Assembly (NCBI RefSeq): GCF_003148885.1
Contig: NZ_QGHD01000022.1
Coordinates: 1-41,129, forward strand
DNA length: 41,129 bases
Reading direction: 5' to 3'
From: Hallerella porci
GTDB lineage: Bacteria > Fibrobacterota > Fibrobacteria > Fibrobacterales > Fibrobacteraceae
Position numbers and translations under genes: made by a program. The notes under the pieces are model-generated. The model searched no databases. It saw only the letters and a program-made list of their open reading frames with translations, and was not told the DNA's origin. Of the stretch, positions 1 through 7,158 are shown in pieces (within the stretch, counting starts at the first letter, position 1; each line of letters opens with the position of its first letter).

Positions 1-97
1 TTTTCGGGAAAAATGTTCCAAAAGTAAAGAAGATTTTACTTAAAATCGAAAAAAGTGGAATGCAAGATTTTAGAACTTCGATTTTAGAGCTTAGAAT

Positions 98-181
98 TTC
101 TAAGATCTAAGCTCTCAGCTCTAAGTTCTCCAAACCCTGCGCGGCGCAGCCGCGCGCTCTCACTTCTAATTTCTAATTTTA
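98..181. repeat. Heptameric intergenic repeat with GC-rich hairpin
   Basis: Bases 98-132 are imperfect 7-base units of the form NTCTAAG (TTCTAAG, ATCTAAG, CTCTCAG, CTCTAAG, TTCTCCA). A perfect GC hairpin follows: GCGCGGC at 139-145, loop GCA, GCCGCGC at 149-155. Two TTCTAAT heptads lie at 164-177. A partly similar stretch in the opposite orientation (GAAGTGAGGAGCGCGGCT) occurs near 23552, suggesting a dispersed family. The role is unknown. The rest of 1-185 holds no gene I can support. Confidence 0.5.
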
Positions 182-185
182 TTTC

Positions 186-977
186 ATGTTTTCCCCGATC
201 GGATATTTTTACAATTCGGCGCATTACAAATTCGAAGTGCCGCGGCAAGGCGTTTTCTTTCGCGGACATTTGGGGAAAATCGAATTGTTGCCGCAGAAAG
301 ATTTTGAAATTGCGCTGCGCGACCTCGAAGGTTTTGAACGCATTTGGGTGATTTTTCAATTTCATCAAAATGCAGAATGGCGTCCGACGACGCGACCGCC
401 CGTTCCCGCAGCAGGAAAAGAACGCGTTGGCACATTTGCATCGCGCAGCCCTTATCGTCCAAATCCGATTGGACTTTCTTGCGTGCGACTCATTTCGGTA
501 AACGGACTCACTCTCACTATTGATGAAGCGGATTTGCTGAGCGAAACGCCGATTCTCGACATCAAACCTTACATTCCCAAAGCCGACGCATTTCCCCAGG
601 CGAAAGCGGGCTGGGTCGATTTGCAAAATATCGATCCGTGGGAAATTTCTGCGACCGAAGAATTTCTTGTGCAAAGTCGTTGGATTGAATCCGTTTGCGG
701 TTGGGATTTGAAAAGTTTTGCAGAATGCCAACTGAATAATTCTCCGCTAGATTCTTCGCGTCGCCGCGTCAAAGTGCACGAAAATCAAATAGCAGAACTC
801 GCCTTTCGCACATTCCGAATCGATTTTTCTTTTGATGAAAAAAACAAAAAAATTTGTCTGCAAAAAATCCGCAGCGGTTACATTGCGGACGAATTAAATT
901 CTGCGGAAGATATTTACAGCGACAAAGCGCTTCACCGTGAATTTTTAGCGCATTTTGCGCAAACGCCGAACGCATAA
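186..977 (+). CDS. trmO: tRNA (adenine(37)-N6)-methyltransferase TrmO (TsaA/UPF0066 family)
   Basis: The 263-residue protein matches the TrmO/YaeB family, which uses S-adenosylmethionine to methylate N6 of t6A37 in certain tRNAs in the cytoplasm. The family signature lies at residues 82-98 (GTFASRSPYRPNPIGLS) and is followed by LDIKPYIP at 124-131, the cofactor and substrate region of the N-terminal beta-barrel domain. The C-terminal part is less conserved, as is usual. Length is close to the roughly 235 residues of the E. coli protein. No clear Shine-Dalgarno precedes the ATG, but it is the first start in the frame and the family motif PIGYFYN begins just after it. Its 3' end overlaps the convergent perR-like gene by 46 bases. 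Confidence 0.88.
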   Translation: MFSPIGYFYNSAHYKFEVPRQGVFFRGHLGKIELLPQKDFEIALRDLEGFERIWVIFQFHQNAEWRPTTRPPVPAAGKERVGTFASRSPYRPNPIGLSCVRLISVNGLTLTIDEADLLSETPILDIKPYIPKADAFPQAKAGWVDLQNIDPWEISATEEFLVQSRWIESVCGWDLKSFAECQLNNSPLDSSRRRVKVHENQIAELAFRTFRIDFSFDEKNKKICLQKIRSGYIADELNSAEDIYSDKALHREFLAHFAQTPNA

Positions 978-1339
978 AATTGCGATTCTTCGAGAATTGC
1001 GTCTTTTTCTAAATGCTTTTGAATGTCTGCGGGAGCGACAAAAACATCGTAAATGGCGTGGCAAATTCGACAACGAAAATGAATGTGCGGATGCGTTTCG
1101 GCATCGTAATGTAAACTGCCATCGCCGAAATCTAAAGTCGAAACGAGGTCATATTCTTTGAACATTTGCAGCGTATTGTAAACGGTCGTCCGCGAAAGAG
1201 TCGGAATCGCCGGGTGCAAATCTTCGTAAATCGTATCGACTGTCGGATGATTCTTTTTTTCGAGTAAATAATTTAAAATGCTCACCCGCTGAATCGACGG
1301 GCGAATATTTTTTTCGCGGAGAGATTCCGAGGGAGTCAT
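932..1339 (-). CDS. perR: Fur-family transcriptional regulator, PerR type
   Basis: This is a 135-residue winged-helix metalloregulator. Residues line up with Bacillus PerR: H31, D79, H85, H87 and D98 correspond to the regulatory metal site H37, D85, H91, H93 and D104. C90, C93, C127 and C130 correspond to the structural zinc cysteines. Aspartate at the D104 position is typical of peroxide-sensing PerR; Fur usually has glutamate there. The DNA-recognition helix is around LSRTTVYNTLQMF (48-60). The gene lies downstream of the rubrerythrin gene on the same strand, and a PerR-like box overlaps the rubrerythrin promoter, which supports a peroxide-response role. A terminator separates the two genes, so the regulator may have its own weak promoter or depend on readthrough. 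The PerR versus Fur assignment is inferred from residues only. Confidence 0.8.
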   Translation of the reverse strand: MTPSESLREKNIRPSIQRVSILNYLLEKKNHPTVDTIYEDLHPAIPTLSRTTVYNTLQMFKEYDLVSTLDFGDGSLHYDAETHPHIHFRCRICHAIYDVFVAPADIQKHLEKDAILEESQFYAFGVCAKCAKNSR

Positions 1340-1365
1340 AAAGCCTCAACGGGTGAAAGTGAAAC

Positions 1366-1389
1366 GAAAAAGGGAGCGAAACCGCTCCC
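1366..1389 (-). terminator. Rho-independent terminator after rubrerythrin
   Basis: GGGAGCG (1372-1378) and CGCTCCC (1383-1389) form a 7-base-pair stem with a 4-base loop. Read on the minus strand, the stem is followed by a short T run (forward A run just before 1372). It lies between the rubrerythrin stop and the perR-like start. Confidence 0.7.
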
Positions 1390-1403
1390 CCATTTTTTGT
1401 GGA

Positions 1404-1964
1404 TTACTTGTTGAAGTAACGGTTCAAGAGGCCTTCGAAAGCGCCGCCATGACGTGCTTCATCTTTGCACATTTCATGAACAGTGTCGTGGATGGCGTCG
1501 TAACCGAGTTCCTTCGCACGCTTTGCCAATTTGAGTTTGCCTTCGGTTGCGCCTGCTTCTGCTGCAACGCGGAGAGAAAGATTCTTCTTGGTGTCCGGAT
1601 AGACGACTTCGCCGAGAAGTTCTGCAAACTTTGCTGCGTGTTCTGCTTCTTCGAATGCGATGCGCTTGTAAGCTTCGGCAACTTCCGGGAAGCCTTCGCG
1701 GTCTGCTTGGCGACTCATTGCCAAATACATGCCGACTTCGGTGCATTCGCCGGTGAAGTTTTCGCGTAAGCCTTGAACAACTTCGGCATCCAAACCTTGA
1801 GCGACGCCGATTTTGTGTTCGTCAGCCCAAACCATTTTGCCGCTCGTCGCCGGTTCTTCTTTCAATTTGAACTTGGACTTCGGCGCTTTGCACTGCGGGC
1901 AGCATTCAGGCGGTTCTTCTCCAAACGAAACGTAGCCACAGACAGAACAAACCCATACTTTCAT
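1404..1964 (-). CDS. Rubrerythrin with N-terminal rubredoxin domain
   Basis: This 186-residue protein has the reverse rubrerythrin order. An N-terminal rubredoxin-like Fe(Cys)4 site has C6 and C9 (CSVCG) plus C22 and C25 (CCPQC). A ferritin-like diiron four-helix domain covers residues about 50-186, with E76, the EEAEH cluster at 105-109 and the KDEARH motif near 168-172 as ligand candidates. Such proteins reduce peroxide in anaerobes. I set the start at 1964 because AAGGAG lies just upstream of that ATG and the rubredoxin motif begins at once; longer in-frame starts run into the promoter. A PerR-like operator overlaps the promoter, and a PerR-type gene follows. Confidence 0.9.
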   Translation of the reverse strand: MKVWVCSVCGYVSFGEEPPECCPQCKAPKSKFKLKEEPATSGKMVWADEHKIGVAQGLDAEVVQGLRENFTGECTEVGMYLAMSRQADREGFPEVAEAYKRIAFEEAEHAAKFAELLGEVVYPDTKKNLSLRVAAEAGATEGKLKLAKRAKELGYDAIHDTVHEMCKDEARHGGAFEGLLNRYFNK

Positions 1965-2010
1965 AGTTGTCTCCTTGTTAAAGATGTCGCTTCTCGTTGA
2001 AGCGTTTAAG

Positions 2011-2027
2011 TTTGTAACTATTACAAA
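2011..2027. promoter_or_regulatory. Inverted repeat, possible second operator
   Basis: TTTGTAA (2011-2017) and TTACAAA (2021-2027) form a perfect 7-3-7 inverted repeat directly downstream of the rubrerythrin promoter and beside the PerR-like box. It could be a second regulator site. The bound protein is unknown. Confidence 0.45.
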
Positions 2028-2054
2028 TTTATAATAATTGCAAATTAAAGTCAA
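2026..2054 (-). promoter_or_regulatory. Rubrerythrin promoter with overlapping PerR-like box
   Basis: On the minus strand a -35 TTGACT (2049-2054) and a -10 TAAATT (2026-2031) are separated by 17 bases. The 15-base element at 2029-2043 matches the PerR consensus TTATAATNATTATAA at 13 of 15 positions, with a perfect left half and GC replacing TA in the right half. It covers the -10 and the spacer, so a bound repressor would block RNA polymerase. The assignment comes from consensus matching by eye. Confidence 0.7.
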
Positions 2055-2172
2055 GGGGTTTTAGAATTTTTTTTGACTTTTTAGAAAATATTTTCCATCG
2101 GCGAGAATTTGGCGATTTTCTTTTTCGGTTTTATTCCATTTGAGAAGATGAGTTTTCATTTTTCGGGGTTTT

Positions 2173-2331
2173 AGGGGTGTCCCCTAGGAGAAGGGGTAGC
2201 GGGAAATGCTCGCGCAAGCGAGTAGTTCCCGCGAGGGGAAGGCTTTCCCCCTTGTATTCCGGCTTTCAATGATTTGATTTTTCAGCGAGATTTCAATTTT
2301 GTTAAATTTTGTCAAAACACGAATTTTCGTG
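2173..2331 (+). promoter_or_regulatory. Hairpin-rich leader upstream of gltX
   Basis: The gene-free stretch 1965-2354 holds the rubrerythrin promoter and then this structured region. In order: AGGGG/CCCCT (2173-2185); a long hairpin 2199-2232 with outer stem GCGGGAA/TTCCCGC, inner CTCGC/GCGAG, one mismatch and a GCAA tetraloop; GGGGAA/TTCCCC (2235-2250); and CACGA/TCGTG (2318-2331) followed by a T-rich run just before the gltX ribosome binding site. The last hairpin resembles a weak terminator, so the arrangement could be an attenuating leader. It could also be a dispersed repeat. Confidence 0.45.
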
Positions 2332-2354
2332 CTCTTTTCTTTTTGAGGTTTTCT

Positions 2355-3824
2355 ATGTCCGAATCTACGCGCAAAGTCCGCGTTCGTTTTGCTCCGAGTC
2401 CTACTGGTTTTCTCCATGTCGGCGGAGCGCGCACTGCGATTTACAATTATTTCTTCGCGAAAGCGATGGGCGGCACTTTCTATTTGAGAATTGAAGATAC
2501 CGACCGGAAACGCTATAACGAAGCGGCGCTGAAAGATTTGATGCGCGATTTGAAATGGCTCGGTTTGAATTGGGACGAAGGTCCGGGTTGCGAAGGCGAT
2601 TGCGGTCCGTATTTCCAAAGCGAACGTTTGGATATTTATCACCGCGAAATTCAAAAACTTTTGGATGCGGGTCTTGCGTATTATTGTTTCTGTTCCGAAG
2701 AACGTTTGAACGAAGTGCGTGCGGCGCAGAAAAAAGCCGGCGCGCCAGAAACCGGTTACGATAGACATTGCCGCAATATTCCGCGCGAAGAAGCGGAAGC
2801 GCGCATTGCCGCAGGCGAGAAAGCGGTGATTCGTTTTAAGATTCCTGAATCGGGTTCGACGGAATTTACGGATTTAATCCGCGGTCGCATTGAATACAAG
2901 AATGAAGTTTTGGACGATTTGGTTTTGATTAAACGCGACGGCTATCCGACTTATCATTTTGCAAGCGTCGTCGATGATCATTTGATGGGAACAACTCACG
3001 TTCTCCGCGGCGATGAATGGATTAGTTCAACGCCGAAGCACGTTTTGCTTTATAAGGCTTTCGGTTGGGAAGCGCCGATTTGGTGCCACTTGCCGGTGAT
3101 TCTCGATTCGAAAAACGGCGGAAAATTGTCGAAGAGAAATGGCGCCGTTTCTGTCAGCGAATTCCGCGAACTCGGTTATTTGCCCGAAACGATGGTCAAT
3201 TATTTGGCGCTTCTCGGCTGGAATCCGGGCGACGATCGCGAAGTGATGAGCTTGGACGAAATGATTCAAGCGTTTAAGCTCGAAAATATTCACCCGACTG
3301 CTGTGAAATTTGACGAGAAAAAATTGCAGTGGATGAATATGCAGCACATTCATACAACGCCGAATGATGTTCTCTTGAAGGAAATGGTCGCAGGTCTCGA
3401 AGCGAAAGGCATTTCGACTGCGAACGAGCCCGCAGAACGGCTGAATATGATTGTGGAAATGTTAAAGCCGCGCGCACATTTCTTGAAAGATCTCGCCGAT
3501 ATGTCGGTTTACTTTTTCAAAGCGCCGACCGAATATGACGAAAAAGGAAAACGGAAACAGTGGGGCGCAGGAAGCCGCGAAATTGCGCACGCTGTCCGCG
3601 AAATGCTCGCGACGGTGGAACCGTTTACAACTCCTGAAATCGAAAAAGGATTTGTGGAGCTTACCGAAAAGTGCGGCTGCAAATTGGGCGACCTCGTGGG
3701 CGCTGTCCGCTTGGCCGTTTCGGGAGTTACTGCGGGACCTGGACTTTGGGAACTTTTTGAAGTCGTCGGGAAAGCAGAAACCCTTCGCCGCATTGAAGTC
3801 GCAGAGCCTTTGATGCAAGAATAA
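2355..3824 (+). CDS. gltX: Glutamyl-tRNA synthetase
   Basis: This class I aminoacyl-tRNA synthetase of 489 residues attaches glutamate to tRNA-Glu in the cytoplasm. The HIGH-type motif is APSPTGFLHVGGA (13-25) and the KMSKS-type loop is KLSKR (257-261). IEDTDR near residue 47 is typical of GluRS. I chose the ATG at 2355 because GAGG lies about seven bases upstream and the conserved VRVRFAPSPTG begins nearby; a longer frame back to 2274 adds unconserved residues. It is the first gene of a six-gene + strand run with short gaps. Whether it also charges tRNA-Gln cannot be judged here. Confidence 0.95.
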   Translation: MSESTRKVRVRFAPSPTGFLHVGGARTAIYNYFFAKAMGGTFYLRIEDTDRKRYNEAALKDLMRDLKWLGLNWDEGPGCEGDCGPYFQSERLDIYHREIQKLLDAGLAYYCFCSEERLNEVRAAQKKAGAPETGYDRHCRNIPREEAEARIAAGEKAVIRFKIPESGSTEFTDLIRGRIEYKNEVLDDLVLIKRDGYPTYHFASVVDDHLMGTTHVLRGDEWISSTPKHVLLYKAFGWEAPIWCHLPVILDSKNGGKLSKRNGAVSVSEFRELGYLPETMVNYLALLGWNPGDDREVMSLDEMIQAFKLENIHPTAVKFDEKKLQWMNMQHIHTTPNDVLLKEMVAGLEAKGISTANEPAERLNMIVEMLKPRAHFLKDLADMSVYFFKAPTEYDEKGKRKQWGAGSREIAHAVREMLATVEPFTTPEIEKGFVELTEKCGCKLGDLVGAVRLAVSGVTAGPGLWELFEVVGKAETLRRIEVAEPLMQE

Positions 3825-3836
3825 TTCCGAGGGAAA

Positions 3837-5075
3837 ATGCTCCGGTATTGGATTCATCTGCTGCAAGAAAAACGGCTTTATTGCTCCACGTGCAATGCGA
3901 TTACTTCGCATCGTATTTTGGCGCGCGAGCCGTTTTCGATTCACGCAGAAATTCCGCCGGAGATTCCTCTCGTTTGTCAATGCAAAATTTGCGAATCTTT
4001 CGTCATCGCCTTTTCGCACGAAATTTTTTTCGGCACGAAAAATGCAAAAGCCGAATACGCAAAGCTTCTTTCGCAAAATCGGCTTGCTCCCGGTGATTGG
4101 GTTTATGTTGACGGAAAACAGCGCCCGAGTTTAGTGGATGCGGTTTATAAAACGCAGACCGAAGAAATTATCGATGTCGAATACGATGGGCAAAAAGAAA
4201 AATTAAAGCGCTCAATTTTGACGCAGTTTAATGAAAAAGCTCCGTTCGGATTTCGTTTGTTGCCGGCGCAAGTGGGCGAAACTCTTCTCGGCGATCCCAT
4301 TTATCATGTGCTGCGAAAAATGATAGGCGTCGCCATCGGAAGCGTTTTTGATAAAGATGTGAAGAAGCTCGTCGTGCAACTTGAAAATGGAAAAATCGTT
4401 TTCATTACTTTGCCCGATGAATTTCAGCCATTGCCCGATAGCATTCTTCTTCGACGACTTACCGAACGCGTGCAACAACGCTTTCCGAATTTAGGAAATA
4501 GCATTCGTTTGAATGTCGTGCACAATGTCGTTTATGTTTACGGCTCCGTTTCGAATTTGCCGGATAAAGAAGCGATTGCGCGCTTTGTAAAAATGCAGCC
4601 TAATTTTCGCGGCGTCGTCGATATGCTTTCGGTTTATTGCGTCGGCTCGCCCGTTTCTGACGAAGAAATTTCCCGCGAAGCTTTCCGCATTTTAGAAAAT
4701 GAAAAGTCTCCGTTTTTTTGCAACGAAGTTCACGTCAAAGAGAATGTTCTCTACATTAACGCCTACTATTTTGCAGATGCGCATTTAGAAAAAATCAAAT
4801 CGGATTTGCATCATATTTTAGGACTTCGCGATTTAAAACTCGAATTAGAAGAAGTGCCGTTACCTCCGCCGACAATGCGGAAACGCGCCGAAATTCTTTT
4901 GGCAACACTCAAAGCGAAATATACGGATTGCAATTTTCACGTCATTCCTCTTTCCGAAGGAATTCTTGTCGAAGGCTCCGTCAAAAATATTTGGCAAAAA
5001 GGTGCCGTCAACATTTTTATTCTTCAAAATTCAAAAGGACTTAAAATCAACACCCGTTTGCGTGTGGACGCATAA
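3837..5075 (+). CDS. BON-domain-like protein with N-terminal cysteine cluster
   Basis: I do not recognise a named family for the full 412 residues. The N-terminus carries two Cys pairs, CSTC (about 17-20) and CQCKIC (about 47-52), resembling a zinc ribbon. The C-terminal half shows three BON-like units: about 205-265 (RLNVVHNVVYVYGSVSN), 275-340 (VHVKENVLYINAYYF) and 350-410 (NFHVIPLSEGILVEGSVKN). Each has the pattern of a strand, a turn and then a VYVYGSV-like strand. There is no signal peptide or membrane segment, so it is probably cytosolic, which is unusual for BON proteins. A GAGGG ribosome site precedes the ATG, 12 bases after gltX. The function is unknown. Confidence 0.75.
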   Translation: MLRYWIHLLQEKRLYCSTCNAITSHRILAREPFSIHAEIPPEIPLVCQCKICESFVIAFSHEIFFGTKNAKAEYAKLLSQNRLAPGDWVYVDGKQRPSLVDAVYKTQTEEIIDVEYDGQKEKLKRSILTQFNEKAPFGFRLLPAQVGETLLGDPIYHVLRKMIGVAIGSVFDKDVKKLVVQLENGKIVFITLPDEFQPLPDSILLRRLTERVQQRFPNLGNSIRLNVVHNVVYVYGSVSNLPDKEAIARFVKMQPNFRGVVDMLSVYCVGSPVSDEEISREAFRILENEKSPFFCNEVHVKENVLYINAYYFADAHLEKIKSDLHHILGLRDLKLELEEVPLPPPTMRKRAEILLATLKAKYTDCNFHVIPLSEGILVEGSVKNIWQKGAVNIFILQNSKGLKINTRLRVDA

Positions 5076-5087
5076 GGAGAAATCAAA

Positions 5088-6083
5088 ATGGAAAAGAAAC
5101 CGAAATCCACTTACGACAAATTAAAACAGCTCAAGCTCCGATTGACAGCCCCGAATAAGCCCGCGTCCATTCCTGAACTTGCAGAATATATGTCCTGCGA
5201 TATGCGCACGATTTATCGCCATCTCAAAACTCTTGAAAAAGAAAATTGCGGTTTGCAAAAAGATAAAACGGCAAAGAAATTTTTCATTCAACCGACATCT
5301 GCGTGGCGGCCGCCCGAAAAAATTCTCAAGGGACTCAAATCGGCGCAAAAAATTTTGGATGATATGGGTTCGACTCCGCAAGGTCAAAATGTCAAACGCG
5401 CCATCGATTTTTTGCAAGGCGAAGAATTGCCCGAAGAAACTTCGTCACAAGCGATTAGCACCGACGAAAATTTCATTGTGGACTTGGGACCTTTTTCAGA
5501 ATTTAGCGAAAACGTAATCAATCGCACGACGCGAATCAATTCTGTTTTGAATGCGATTAAGCAACGCCAAAAACTTTTGATTAGTTATCAATCTGCGCAC
5601 GACGGCGCCGAAAAGAAACACAAAATTTTGCCGTTAAAATTGATTCTCCGCATCGACACGGTTTATCTCATCGCAAAGACCGAAGATGAAGAAGGTAAAA
5701 TCAGCGAAAAAGGATTTCAGTTTGCGTTCCGTCGCATTAAAACGATTCAACGTTTGAATGAATTTTTCCCCGAACAAAATTTCGATTACAAGAAATTTTT
5801 CGAAAGTTGCTACGGACGCTTTAACGGTTCGTCTTCTCCAAAAATTAAATTGCTTTTGGAAATCAAATCGGAATGGCTGCAAGCTTATTTGAAAGAATCG
5901 CATTTCAATCCGCCGATTAAAATCAAAAAGCAAAAACCGTTTACGGTGGAATTGAGCCTTTACGATACTCTTGATTTGGAATCTTGGCTTTTCAGCATTC
6001 TTCCGGATGTGAAAATTTTGGAACCGGCAAGCATCAAAGAAAAAATGAAAAATAAATTGAAGGCTGCAAACGAAGCATTATGA
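5088..6083 (+). CDS. HTH and WYL domain transcriptional regulator
   Basis: The protein has 331 residues. An N-terminal DeoR-like helix-turn-helix (about 10-60: IPELAEYMSCDMRTIYRHLKTLE) is followed by a linker and a WYL-type ligand-binding domain at about 150-230 (KQRQKLLISYQSAHD, then LPLKLILRIDTVYLIAKT). The C-terminal WCX-like extension ends near residue 325. WYL regulators sense small molecules or nucleic acids and often act as repressors; the ligand is unknown here. AAGGAG precedes the ATG, and the stop overlaps the queA start in ATGA, so the two are translationally coupled. Confidence 0.85.
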   Translation: MEKKPKSTYDKLKQLKLRLTAPNKPASIPELAEYMSCDMRTIYRHLKTLEKENCGLQKDKTAKKFFIQPTSAWRPPEKILKGLKSAQKILDDMGSTPQGQNVKRAIDFLQGEELPEETSSQAISTDENFIVDLGPFSEFSENVINRTTRINSVLNAIKQRQKLLISYQSAHDGAEKKHKILPLKLILRIDTVYLIAKTEDEEGKISEKGFQFAFRRIKTIQRLNEFFPEQNFDYKKFFESCYGRFNGSSSPKIKLLLEIKSEWLQAYLKESHFNPPIKIKKQKPFTVELSLYDTLDLESWLFSILPDVKILEPASIKEKMKNKLKAANEAL

Positions 6084-7126
6084 TTTCTACGAATTTGTCT
6101 GATTATTCTTTTGAATTTCCCAAGGAACTGATTGCAAACAGAACTCCGGGAAAAGGCAAAACAAAAATTTTGCATTGCCCGAAAAATGGCGGACCTTTGG
6201 AAATTGTGCCGGCACCAAAAATCGTGGACTTTTTTAATCCGGGCGATTGCATTGTCGTCAACAATACGAAAGTCATTCCGGCGCGTCTTTTTGGGCACAC
6301 GATGCACGGCGGGCAAGTGGAAATTCTTCTCGTGCAAACTCTCTTTCCCGATGCCAACGGACTCGCGCGATGGGAAGCTTGGGTGCATCCTGGGAAAGCG
6401 TTTCCCGTGGGACGCGAATTAGAAATTGCCGGCGTAAAAGTCACCGTCGAAGCAATCAATCCCGATGGTGCACGCATTCTTTGCTTTGATATTACTCCTG
6501 TCGAACTTGAAGAAGTGATGAATAAACAAGGACACGTTCCACTGCCTCCTTACATTCACCGCCCCGATGATGAAGAAGACAAAAAAGCGTATCAAACGAT
6601 TTTTGCAAAATACAACGGAGCCGTCGCTGCGCCAACTGCGAGTTTGCATTTTAGCGAACAGATGCTCTGCGATTTAAAAGCAAAAGGCGTTCACATCGCC
6701 GAAGTCACTCTCCACGTGGGCCCAGGCACTTTTCAAAATATTTCCGAAGAAGATTTTCGCAAACACAAAATGCACGGTGAACATTACGAACTGACGCAAG
6801 AAAACGCCGACATTATCAATCAAGCGAAAAAGAACGGCGGAAGAATTGTCCCCATCGGAACAACGAGCACGCGCGTCATCGAAACCATTGCCGATGAAAA
6901 CGGATTTCTTGTTCCGCAGACCGGTGTGACTCACGCATTTTTCTATCCGGGTTACCGCTACAAAATCGTCGACGGTCTTCTCACCAATTTTCATTGGCCA
7001 AAAAGTTCTCTCATTCTTTTGGTCGCAGCATTTTACGGACGCGAAAATACTCTCGCCGCTTACCGCTATGCCGTAGAACATCAGTTGCATTTGTTCAGTT
7101 ACGGCGACGGAATGCTCATCCTTTAA
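6080..7126 (+). CDS. queA: S-adenosylmethionine:tRNA ribosyltransferase-isomerase QueA
   Basis: This enzyme transfers and isomerises the ribose of S-adenosylmethionine onto preQ1 at position 34 of tRNAs with GUN anticodons, giving epoxyqueuosine. The 348-residue length is standard. Family signatures include the N-terminal LSDYSFEFPKELIA, the VNNTKVIPARLFG region, HVGPGTF and the C-terminal LLTNFHWPKSSL with LVAAFYGRE. The start overlaps the preceding WYL gene by four bases. With trmO nearby and two tRNA synthetases in the same run, tRNA biology is a theme of this region. Confidence 0.95.
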   Translation: MISTNLSDYSFEFPKELIANRTPGKGKTKILHCPKNGGPLEIVPAPKIVDFFNPGDCIVVNNTKVIPARLFGHTMHGGQVEILLVQTLFPDANGLARWEAWVHPGKAFPVGRELEIAGVKVTVEAINPDGARILCFDITPVELEEVMNKQGHVPLPPYIHRPDDEEDKKAYQTIFAKYNGAVAAPTASLHFSEQMLCDLKAKGVHIAEVTLHVGPGTFQNISEEDFRKHKMHGEHYELTQENADIINQAKKNGGRIVPIGTTSTRVIETIADENGFLVPQTGVTHAFFYPGYRYKIVDGLLTNFHWPKSSLILLVAAFYGRENTLAAYRYAVEHQLHLFSYGDGMLIL

Positions 7127-7158
7127 CCTCAAAATTTTAAACTCAAAACGGAATCATT

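Noticed and set aside
1-27. Short plus-strand frame ending FSGKMFQK then stop at the left edge
   Set aside because: Could be the end of a gene outside the window, but eight codons give no evidence either way.
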